A DNA stretch of 5,391 nt from Chryseobacterium gleum (GTDB lineage Bacteria; Bacteroidota; Bacteroidia; Flavobacteriales_D; Crocinitomicaceae). The stretch is taken from NCBI GenBank assembly GCA_945877045.1, contig CAMCQW010000146.1:1-5391 (forward strand), written 5' to 3'. A program made the position numbers and the translations under genes. Below are positions 1-5,391 of this stretch, in pieces; within the stretch, counting starts at the first letter, position 1, and each line of letters opens with the position of its first letter. The notes beneath the pieces were generated by a model. That model searched no databases. It was not told where the DNA came from and was given only the letters and a program-made list of their open reading frames with translations.

Positions 1-834
1 TGTGGTAAAAATATGTCCAAAGAAACCTTTGATACCCTTGGGAATCAAAAAAAGGTCAATTATGCCCTGAGGTCAGACATGGACCGAAGTACTTTCATTA
101 AAGAATTGACAGACGGTTTATTGCCACCACCCAGTTATTTTGGGATGAACGTAGCAATGAATAAAAAGGGATATGATTCCATTCATGACGTAATGGCTCG
201 TGGATTAAAGGCCTTGAGTCGGGATCAGTTCACCTCTTTGGCTCCTGAAGCATTGATTTTGGATACGCGCCCTGCTGCCGAATTTGCTCAAGGATTTATT
301 CCGGGAAGTATTTTTATTGGCTTGGAAGGTCAATTTGCTCCTTGGGTTGGGGCTTTGATTCCCGATGTTGCACAGGAAATTATTTTAGTTACACCAGATG
401 GCAAGGAGGAAGAAACAGTACGTCGTTTGGCTCGCGTTGGATACGACAACGTAAGGGGATATTTGGATGGAGGGATTCGTGCGTGGAACGATAGTCTTGA
501 CAGCATCGGTAGGTTAGAGGCCAGCCAGGTGGAGCAAGGATTAGCTGTCAATGAACTTTTGATCGATGTACGGAAACCAGGTGAATACGAATCGGAGCAT
601 TTGGCAGATGTGCCTAGTATTCCTCTTGATTTTATCAACGAACGTATGGCCGAATTCCCTAAGGATAAAGAACTTGTGCTGCTTTGCGGCGGTGGTTACA
701 GGAGCATGATTGCGGCCTCGATTTTAAAAGCTCGTGGTTTCGAAGGAATAAAAGACGTTATTGGCGGTTATGCTGCTTTGGCGAAAACTGACCTTCCTAA
801 AGTAACAGTCGCTTGCGCCTCAACTCAATCTTAA
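1..834 (+). CDS. MBL-fold/rhodanese fusion protein, C-terminal part (5' end outside window)
   Basis: This is the C-terminal part of a metallo-beta-lactamase-fold hydrolase fused to two rhodanese domains, a family related to persulfide dioxygenases, which oxidise or transfer sulfane sulfur in the cytoplasm. The frame is open to base 1, and the first codons read CGKN before the first ATG at 13. In this family a CGK motif followed by an MSKET-like stretch lies at the end of the MBL domain, so that ATG is internal and the metal-binding half is missing. In the 277 visible residues, the first rhodanese domain (about 70-162) has no Cys at its active-site position (VTPDGK). The second (about 174-261) keeps the DVR motif and the loop CGGGYRS, with catalytic Cys at visible residue 229 (codon 685-687). 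One inactive and one active domain is usual for tandem rhodaneses. The desulfurase gene follows after 38 bases, which fits a sulfur-handling role. The fold assignment is strong; the exact substrate is not known. Confidence 0.85.
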   Translation, partial: CGKNMSKETFDTLGNQKKVNYALRSDMDRSTFIKELTDGLLPPPSYFGMNVAMNKKGYDSIHDVMARGLKALSRDQFTSLAPEALILDTRPAAEFAQGFIPGSIFIGLEGQFAPWVGALIPDVAQEIILVTPDGKEEETVRRLARVGYDNVRGYLDGGIRAWNDSLDSIGRLEASQVEQGLAVNELLIDVRKPGEYESEHLADVPSIPLDFINERMAEFPKDKELVLLCGGGYRSMIAASILKARGFEGIKDVIGGYAALAKTDLPKVTVACASTQS

Positions 835-847
835 GGAATAAAATGTG

Positions 848-855
848 TATCTTCG
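848..855 (+). promoter_or_regulatory. Candidate Bacteroidota-type -7 promoter element
   Basis: The octamer TATCTTCG matches the Bacteroidota -7 consensus TAnnTTTG except at one position. It lies 17 bases before the start codon of the cysteine desulfurase, in the 38-base gap after the rhodanese gene stop, which would give a very short leader. I do not see a good TTG-type -33 element at the expected distance of about 19 bases upstream. The site is therefore tentative, and read-through from the upstream gene is equally possible. Confidence 0.3.
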
Positions 856-872
856 CTCCCTAAACGATAACC

Positions 873-2012
873 ATGCGTGTTTATTTAGATAATGCAGCAA
901 CTACACCGATGGCGCCAGAAGTTATAGCGGCAATGGTTGATGTTTATCAAGAAAATTTTGGAAACGCGTCTTCTGCCCATTATTTTGGTCGCAATGCGAA
1001 AGCATTATTAGAAAATGCCAGGCGTTCCATAGCTCGCTGGTTAAATTGCCAATCTTCAGAACTAATTTTCACTTCGGGAGGAACAGAAGCGGACAACATG
1101 GCGCTTTATGCTGCAGTTGAGAAACTTGGAGTAAAGCGTATCATAACAAGCCATATTGAACACCATGCGGTAGGGCATACTGCAGAATCATTGCATGTAA
1201 AGTTCGGTACCATCATAACTTGTCTTTCAGTAGACGAAAAGGGTAACATTGATCTAAATGAACTTTCCGACTTATTGGCTGATAATACCCCCACCTTGGT
1301 TTCCTTGATGCATGCCAATAATGAAATATCAACATTGATTTCACTGAAAGAAATTGGGTTGATTTGCCGTAAATATGGCGCTTATTTCCATTCAGATACG
1401 GTTCAAACAATGGGTCATTATTCGTTTGATTTAAATGAGTTGGATATTGACTTTATTACCTGTGCGGCACATAAGTTTCATGGTCCAAAAGGAGTAGGTT
1501 TTCTTTATGTCAATAAAGCGACCAAAGTAGCCCCTTTTATTTATGGGGGAGCGCAAGAACGTGGATTACGAGGTGGAACAGAAAACATTGCTGGAATTGT
1601 AGGTTTATCAAAAGCATTTGATTTAGCTTACGAGAATCTAGCCGCTCATCAGGCCCATGTACAAGGTTTAAAGTCGTATATGATCGAACAATTGACGGCT
1701 ACGATACCAGGTATTTCATTTCATGGAGAAACGTCTAATGACAAATCACTTTACACGGTACTCAACGTTTGCTTCCCACCAACAGAAAAAGCGTCCATGG
1801 TATTATTTACCTTAGATTTAAAAGGGATTGCCGTAAGTGGTGGAAGTGCTTGTTCATCGGGAGCCTCGACAGGTTCTCATGTTTTGAGTGGTATAAAAGC
1901 CGATATGACCCGACCAAATGTCCGCTTTTCATTTTCCCATTATACCACTAAAGAAGAAATTGATTACGCCCTAGAGCAGGTTAAAATTGTATTTCAAACC
2001 ATCTTGGTTTAA
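873..2012 (+). CDS. Cysteine desulfurase, NifS/IscS type (PLP-dependent)
   Basis: This enzyme converts L-cysteine to L-alanine and leaves a persulfide on its active-site Cys, for Fe-S clusters, tRNA thiolation or other sulfur acceptors. The 379-residue protein is complete and slightly shorter than E. coli IscS (404). The start is secure because MRVYLDNAATTP is the canonical N-terminus. Visible motifs are SGGTEADN (68-75), His97 in the EHHAV segment, MHANNE (146-151), Asp175 and Gln178 in SDTVQ, the PLP Schiff-base Lys201 in AAHKFHGPKG, RGGTEN (233-238), and the catalytic Cys327 in SGGSACSSGAS followed by SHVL. The short Cys loop and these motifs place it in group I (NifS/IscS) rather than SufS. 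No iscU-like scaffold is adjacent, so the acceptor is unclear; the upstream rhodanese protein is a candidate by context only. Whether it serves Fe-S or tRNA thiolation cannot be read from the sequence. Confidence 0.95.
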   Translation: MRVYLDNAATTPMAPEVIAAMVDVYQENFGNASSAHYFGRNAKALLENARRSIARWLNCQSSELIFTSGGTEADNMALYAAVEKLGVKRIITSHIEHHAVGHTAESLHVKFGTIITCLSVDEKGNIDLNELSDLLADNTPTLVSLMHANNEISTLISLKEIGLICRKYGAYFHSDTVQTMGHYSFDLNELDIDFITCAAHKFHGPKGVGFLYVNKATKVAPFIYGGAQERGLRGGTENIAGIVGLSKAFDLAYENLAAHQAHVQGLKSYMIEQLTATIPGISFHGETSNDKSLYTVLNVCFPPTEKASMVLFTLDLKGIAVSGGSACSSGASTGSHVLSGIKADMTRPNVRFSFSHYTTKEEIDYALEQVKIVFQTILV

Positions 2013-2016
2013 GTAA

Positions 2017-3174
2017 ATGTCTAATCAAGGAAAAAAAGCCCTTTTTTTATGCTCTTGGTATCCCAACCGTAGGAATACAACGCTTGGTAATTTTGTTCAG
2101 AAACATGCAGAGGCGGCTTCCCTATTAAATGAAGTGGTGGTATTAGCGATTATTGCTGACGAGACAATTCATTCAATTGAAATTGTTGAAAATAGGAGAG
2201 GAGAAATGAACGAGTTATTAGTTTACTTTCCAAAAAAGAAGGCTGGCTTTTTATCATTCTCCAAGTTAAGATCATTTTTATCTTACAGAAAGGCTTTTGA
2301 CGTTGGCATGAAGAGAGTTACCCAACTTCTTGGTCCCCCTGATATTGTTCACCTAAATGTTATTTATCCGCTTGGGTATTTTGCTTTGAAATTCAAAAGA
2401 AAAACAGGAACTCCTTTCGTCATAAGTGAACATGCAAGTGGCTTCCAAAACGGATCAAATTCTTATTCAAGATTAGTCCTTTGGATGGCGAAGAAAGTCC
2501 TTAATGCTTCGGATTGCGTGATGCCAGTTAGTAACGATTTAGGCGAACGATTAAAAAAACTAGCTTCCAATATCACCATCAAGGTGATTCCAAATGTGGT
2601 GAACGAAGCAATTTTTATTCCTTCTGAAGAACTTGATGTCACCAATAAATTTGTTCATATTTCAAATGCTTTTGAGCCTGCGAAAAATCTCTTGGGTATC
2701 ATCAGAACCGTGAAGCAATTGAGTAGTGAAAATGCTAAGTTTTCATTTCACATTATCAGCGACGGCGATGTTTCCAAAGCACATCAATTGGCGCGTGAAT
2801 TAGGCGTGTTAAACTCCTTTGTTTTCTTTTATCCCACCATGACCACACAGGAAATTGCAGATTTTTTAAAGACATGCCGGGCTCTTGTGTTATTTAGCAA
2901 TTTTGAAAATTTTCCCTGCGTCATACCTGAAGCTTTTATGGCTGGAATTCCAGTAATTACTACCGCTGTTAATGGGATTCCTGAATATGTAAATGAATCG
3001 AATGGTATTCTTATTCAAGCTAAAGACGAAGAGGGATTGTTGGCAGCATTTAAATCCTTAATTGATTCTCAGCCATTCCATAAGGAAAAGTTGAGGGCCT
3101 ATGCCATGGAGCATTTTAGCTATGCGGCTGTTGGGAAGTCAATTTCGGATGTCTATGAAAAGATATTGCGTTAA
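2017..3174 (+). CDS. Glycosyltransferase family 4 protein (GT-B fold)
   Basis: This 385-residue protein is a complete retaining GT-B glycosyltransferase of the GT4 (glycos_transf_1) type, which moves a sugar from a nucleotide-sugar donor to a glycan or lipid acceptor at the cytoplasmic face of the membrane. The N-terminal domain carries the SWYPN...TLGNFVQKHAEA pattern (13-34) common in Bacteroidota surface-polysaccharide transferases, and an ISEHASGF segment (136-143). The C-terminal donor domain shows the phosphate-contacting Lys223 in FEPAKN (219-224) and the E-x7-E motif with Glu297 and Glu305, followed by AFMAGIPVITTAVNGIPE. There is no signal peptide or membrane helix. It starts four bases after the desulfurase stop, so it is probably cotranscribed with it although no functional link is evident. 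Donor and acceptor cannot be told from the sequence. The start at the first ATG gives a normal N-terminus. A run of seven A lies close after the start (separate entry). Confidence 0.9.
   Translation: MSNQGKKALFLCSWYPNRRNTTLGNFVQKHAEAASLLNEVVVLAIIADETIHSIEIVENRRGEMNELLVYFPKKKAGFLSFSKLRSFLSYRKAFDVGMKRVTQLLGPPDIVHLNVIYPLGYFALKFKRKTGTPFVISEHASGFQNGSNSYSRLVLWMAKKVLNASDCVMPVSNDLGERLKKLASNITIKVIPNVVNEAIFIPSEELDVTNKFVHISNAFEPAKNLLGIIRTVKQLSSENAKFSFHIISDGDVSKAHQLARELGVLNSFVFFYPTMTTQEIADFLKTCRALVLFSNFENFPCVIPEAFMAGIPVITTAVNGIPEYVNESNGILIQAKDEEGLLAAFKSLIDSQPFHKEKLRAYAMEHFSYAAVGKSISDVYEKILR
2031..2048. repeat. A7/T7 inverted repeat at the start of the glycosyltransferase gene
   Basis: Seven A (2031-2037), then GCCC, then seven T (2042-2048) form a perfect A:T inverted repeat beginning 14 bases after the first base of the start codon. 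In the reading frame the A run reads A AAA AAA, the form of a slippery heptamer. The encoded residues (GKKALFL) are ordinary for this family, so the tract may be chance in AT-rich DNA. The repeat itself is plain to see; any function is speculative. Confidence 0.5.
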
Positions 3175-3192
3175 ATTGCAAGTTGATACTTA

Positions 3193-3681
3193 TTATTTGA
3201 AAGTAAAATTCCGTTGAATAAGGTAACTAATAATTGCGACAATGACAGAAGCTATTACGTTTGAAATAGAGGCATAGACTCCAAAGACTTCTATAAGTAG
3301 CCGAAGAATGGCATAACTCGTTACGAAAGAGATGAGGGCACTTATTCCATAGCGGAACAATTGCACCCTTCCTTTTATTTCGCTTTCGGTAAAAACGACA
3401 TATTTTAATAAGGTAAAACCAATGCTAAATGAAATTCCAAAGCATATTGCAGCACTAATCGTGTAGGCATTAATGGCAAGGTTAATAAGCGGAATCGTCC
3501 ATTTTTGTTGTTGAAATAAATAGTTATAGAAAAGATAAAATAATACCCAACTCAAGACCATGTTAGAGGCACCACAGACCGCATAATAGTAGGTAGTTTT
3601 ACTAAAAAACTTTTTAAAAATAGGATAAAATAGATCTAAAAAAGATCGAAGTAAATTCGGTAAGGTTTTTAATTTAGTCAT
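3193..3681 (-). CDS. GtrA-like polytopic membrane protein
   Basis: This 162-residue hydrophobic protein fits the GtrA family (PF04138), small four-helix inner-membrane proteins thought to move or present polyprenyl-phosphate-linked sugars for glycan modification. Predicted helices lie at about 33-55, 70-96, 107-134 and 139-157, after a basic, aromatic N-terminal tail. The end, SYLIQRNFTFK, is the typical GtrA C-terminus, where an aromatic-basic NFTF-type segment closes the last helix. The ATG overlaps the end of the DUF2797 gene by eight bases, so it appears translationally coupled as the last gene of the gldB-gldC-DUF2797 operon. Its N-terminal coding region is notably AT-rich: the 60 bases from 3601 hold only 13 G or C. 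The partner glycosyltransferase usual for GtrA proteins is not in this operon, but a GT4 gene converges on it 18 bases away. Family assignment is good; the sugar substrate is unknown. Confidence 0.8.
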   Translation of the reverse strand: MTKLKTLPNLLRSFLDLFYPIFKKFFSKTTYYYAVCGASNMVLSWVLFYLFYNYLFQQQKWTIPLINLAINAYTISAAICFGISFSIGFTLLKYVVFTESEIKGRVQLFRYGISALISFVTSYAILRLLIEVFGVYASISNVIASVIVAIISYLIQRNFTFK

Positions 3682-4474
3682 TTCCCAATTGTATGTTTAC
3701 TTCGTAACCGGTATGTCTTCTAATATTAATTACCCTGTTTCCATCTATGTATAAATATTGGCCACGAATTCCAGTTAATGTCCCTTGTATAGTAGGTGTT
3801 GTGTCCAAATTCATTGATGTTAATGTCGAAGGATATTCTTTCACAGGGTAATTAAAGCTGAGAATGGATTCATCTTCCGTAAAATAAACAGCAAGATCAG
3901 TTGGTAAAAGTTCTTGAGCTATCCATTTTTCTTCCACTAAATCGATGGAACCATCTCGAATATCCTTCAACATATTTTGCCAATTTGTTTTGTCGTCATA
4001 GGCTTCTTTCAAAGCAACTTCGATGATTCCAGCCGTATAGCGATTGGGTGTTTCTGCTAATATAATGGCAGATTGTGCACCTTGGTCAATCCATCTTGTT
4101 GGAATTTGCGTGTTGCGTGTAATGCCAATTTTCACTTTATCGGTCGCTGCAAAATAGACAAAATGAGGTTGGTTGTGATTTCGCTCTTCGTATTCAACAT
4201 CGCGCCCTTTTCCTAAATGTGCTTCGCATAATTCAGGATTCATGATGCAGGGACTTGCCTCTGGAGCTTCGTTAAAGCAGGTATAACAAAATCCTTGACC
4301 AAACGACTTTTTGGTGATTTTTGAACAGCTAGAACAAACTATCTTTCCCAAGTAATCGATTTTAATAGTTGCGCCTATGTAATTATTTAGACAAACATCT
4401 CCATTCCCTGAATTAATAAAATACTGCACGTGCTCCTCATGCTTGGTGCTAAGTTTCTCTAAGATCGTTGTCAT
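3674..4474 (-). CDS. DUF2797 family protein, Cys-rich, possible GIY-YIG-like core
   Basis: This 266-residue soluble protein matches the DUF2797 family as I know it; no established function is known to me. The N-terminal half carries a likely zinc site with Cys47-x2-Cys50 and Cys63-x2-Cys66, then a second set of possible ligands (Cys76, Cys83, His86, His100, His104) in the family-typical segments SFGQGFCYTCF and CEAHLGKGRD. The middle segment FVYFAATDKVKIGITRNTQ (105-123) followed by IPTRWIDQGA is the most conserved part. Its VYF, KIG, Arg127, Glu152 and Asn164 line up in order like the GIY, YIG, Arg, Glu and Asn of GIY-YIG domains; that likeness is my inference. The C-terminal part (about 215-262) looks like a small beta-rich domain (GTLTGIRGQYLYIDGNRVINIR). 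The ATG shares bases with the gldC stop (ATGA), and the stop lies inside the GtrA start region. The family call is firm; a nucleic-acid role is a guess. Confidence 0.85.
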   Translation of the reverse strand: MTTILEKLSTKHEEHVQYFINSGNGDVCLNNYIGATIKIDYLGKIVCSSCSKITKKSFGQGFCYTCFNEAPEASPCIMNPELCEAHLGKGRDVEYEERNHNQPHFVYFAATDKVKIGITRNTQIPTRWIDQGAQSAIILAETPNRYTAGIIEVALKEAYDDKTNWQNMLKDIRDGSIDLVEEKWIAQELLPTDLAVYFTEDESILSFNYPVKEYPSTLTSMNLDTTPTIQGTLTGIRGQYLYIDGNRVINIRRHTGYEVNIQLGND

Positions 4475-4818
4475 TCCTTAGGCAATATATTCATTTTATC
4501 TGCAAAATGATAACAATAATCTCTTAAATCTTCCGCCATCAAATGTTCACCGGTTGCTTTTTCAAAAGTATCGGACATGGATAATAATGTTTGATGAAAA
4601 AATTGTTTCATTTCTTCCACCGACATTTCAGGTGTCCACAAGTCAATTTTTAAGGTATTTTTTTCTTTTTTATCCCAAATAGAAAGTAGAAAAGCTTCTG
4701 CTGCTTGCTCCTCTAGGCCATTGTCTTCCGCATTCCATACTATTGAAACGGGTAATTTATTGGGGTCTAGGCCAATTTTAATGGTGATATTAGATGTCTT
4801 CGTGATTTCCTTATTCAT
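4471..4818 (-). CDS. gldC: Gliding motility protein GldC
   Basis: This is GldC, a small protein of the Bacteroidota gliding machinery. In Flavobacterium johnsoniae gldC sits beside gldB and its loss impairs gliding; its biochemical role is not established. The 115-residue product shows the family core: a beta-rich N-terminal half (ITIKIGLDPNKLPVSIVWNA, 11-30), LLSIWDKKEKNTLKIDLWT (44-62), and the helical block EEMKQFFHQTLLSMSDTFEK (68-87) followed by ATGE. There is no signal peptide or membrane helix. I chose the ATG at 4816-4818. An in-frame TTG at 4822-4824 would add only two residues and would abut the gldB stop. The chosen start leaves six bases after gldB. The TGA stop overlaps the next ATG (ATGA, 4471-4474), a sign of translational coupling to the DUF2797 gene. 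Recognition is by several conserved blocks and by synteny with gldB, so confidence is high. Confidence 0.9.
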   Translation of the reverse strand: MNKEITKTSNITIKIGLDPNKLPVSIVWNAEDNGLEEQAAEAFLLSIWDKKEKNTLKIDLWTPEMSVEEMKQFFHQTLLSMSDTFEKATGEHLMAEDLRDYCYHFADKMNILPKE

Positions 4819-4824
4819 AATCAA

Positions 4825-5391
4825 TTAGTTGGGTTCGTAGGACTGTAAAATAGTATTGTAAGGCATTGAAATTAATTTTTCTAAGCTAATATCTTCTTTA
4901 TCCATGTATTGTTTTACCATTTGATAGCCTAAAAATTGTCCCATTCGATCTGGGCTTTCTTTCGGTAAACCGGTTGAAAAAGGGCCTTCGTGTAATAAGT
5001 TTTGCTTGGGTTCATCTGTGGTTACAAATAACAGTTCTTCTTTCACAAGGTATTGCCAAAAAGAGGCTTCGCTATTTACAGCCCATTCATGGTCTTTTTT
5101 CGAATAGCGAACAATGATGTTGTCTTCCAGTTCCGGCAAACAAGCGTGTGTTATGAATAGTAATTTCCCCCATCGTATCATTTCGCTTGCGTAGTTTTCA
5201 GTGGTTTCATTGATGTAATGTGCCATCAACCAGCTTAAAAGTATATCTCTCGTAAGAAATTGCTTATCCATTCCTACTTTTATCCAATCGTAAAACTGAT
5301 TACCCGGTAATTCCTTTATCACTTTTTCTTTTGCCCCTAAATAGCGATCTAATCCAATGGCAATAAAATAATCTGAGCTATTAGCACTTGC
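4825..5391 (-). CDS. gldB: Gliding motility lipoprotein GldB, C-terminal part (5' end outside window)
   Basis: This is the C-terminal part of GldB, a cell-envelope lipoprotein required for gliding in Flavobacterium johnsoniae. The frame is open to the window edge. The upstream codons read FIAIGLDRYLGAKEK before the first possible start, a GTG at 5322, and this LDRYLG segment is a GldB family feature. That GTG is therefore internal, and the lipobox and N-terminal part lie to the right of the window. Among the 188 visible residues, conserved blocks are GKLLFITHACLPEL (75-88), a Trp-rich middle ending in YLVKEELLF, and ESPDRMGQFLGYQMVKQYM (145-163) near the C-terminus. GldB proteins are roughly 320 residues, so a bit more than half is present. 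gldC follows after six bases, the order known from flavobacteria. No disruption is seen. The molecular function of GldB is not known to me. Confidence 0.9.
   Translation of the reverse strand, partial: ASANSSDYFIAIGLDRYLGAKEKVIKELPGNQFYDWIKVGMDKQFLTRDILLSWLMAHYINETTENYASEMIRWGKLLFITHACLPELEDNIIVRYSKKDHEWAVNSEASFWQYLVKEELLFVTTDEPKQNLLHEGPFSTGLPKESPDRMGQFLGYQMVKQYMDKEDISLEKLISMPYNTILQSYEPN

Noticed and set aside
13..15. ATG at 13 as the start of the rhodanese gene
   Set aside because: The frame is open to base 1 and reads CGKN just before it, matching the MBL-to-linker junction of the fusion family, so the true start lies outside the window.
330..638. Open frame of about 100 codons on the minus strand, opposite the rhodanese gene
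   Set aside because: It is antisense to a conserved coding region and its translation resembles no protein family; a shadow frame. The same applies to short frames at 1106-1410, 1769-1951 and 2463-2645.
2572..2588. Perfect six-base stem ATCACC/GGTGAT with a five-base loop
   Set aside because: It sits in the middle of the glycosyltransferase coding sequence with no T tract after it; most likely chance.
3187..3205. Weak inverted repeat TACTT/AAGTA at the convergent junction, as a terminator
   Set aside because: It has only five A/T-rich pairs with a nine-base loop and lies partly inside the GtrA coding end; it is too weak to call.
3632..3646. Short GATCT/AGATC inverted repeat around an A run
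   Set aside because: It lies inside the AT-rich start of the GtrA coding region; five pairs are expected by chance and no regulatory context is visible.
4822..4824. TTG at 4824 as the gldC start
   Set aside because: An ATG two codons downstream is the more likely start; TTG would add only two non-conserved residues.
5320..5322. GTG at 5322 as the start of a short 165-residue protein
   Set aside because: In-frame codons beyond it continue the GldB family sequence (FIAIGLDRYLG) to the window edge, so it is an internal valine.

Overview
The window suggests a member of the Bacteroidota, most likely a flavobacterium-like lineage. Three things support this. gldC and the C-terminal part of gldB are recognisable, and these gliding genes are confined to this phylum. 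No Shine-Dalgarno sequences precede the starts. A TAnnTTTG-like promoter element lies in the only sizeable intergenic gap. The DNA is AT-rich and densely coding: no gene-free stretch exceeds about 40 bases, and no tRNA, rRNA, CRISPR array, insertion sequence or phage gene was seen.

Left half, plus strand (1-3174). The window opens inside a metallo-beta-lactamase/rhodanese fusion of the persulfide-dioxygenase-like type; only its tandem rhodanese part is present. A 38-base gap holds a candidate promoter, followed by a complete NifS/IscS-type cysteine desulfurase. Four bases later comes a complete GT4-type glycosyltransferase. The first two genes both handle protein- or thiol-bound sulfane sulfur. 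The glycosyltransferase has no evident sulfur role and may simply share the transcript.

Right half, minus strand (3193-5391, transcribed right to left). The order is gldB (5' end cut by the window edge), gldC, a DUF2797 protein and a GtrA-like membrane protein. Spacing is 6 bases, then a 4-base overlap, then an 8-base overlap, so this looks like one translationally coupled operon. GldB and GldC belong to the gliding machinery. DUF2797 is an uncharacterised Cys-rich protein whose middle segment resembles a GIY-YIG domain. GtrA-like proteins are four-helix membrane proteins linked to polyprenyl-phosphate-sugar transport.

The two blocks converge, with 18 bases between the stop codons of the glycosyltransferase and the GtrA protein and no convincing terminator. 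Both outermost genes are truncated only by the window edges; reading through the edge in frame shows that the first visible start codon in each is internal. I see no defence system or other clearly new multi-gene system. The item most worth a second look is the DUF2797 protein and its coupling to gldBC.
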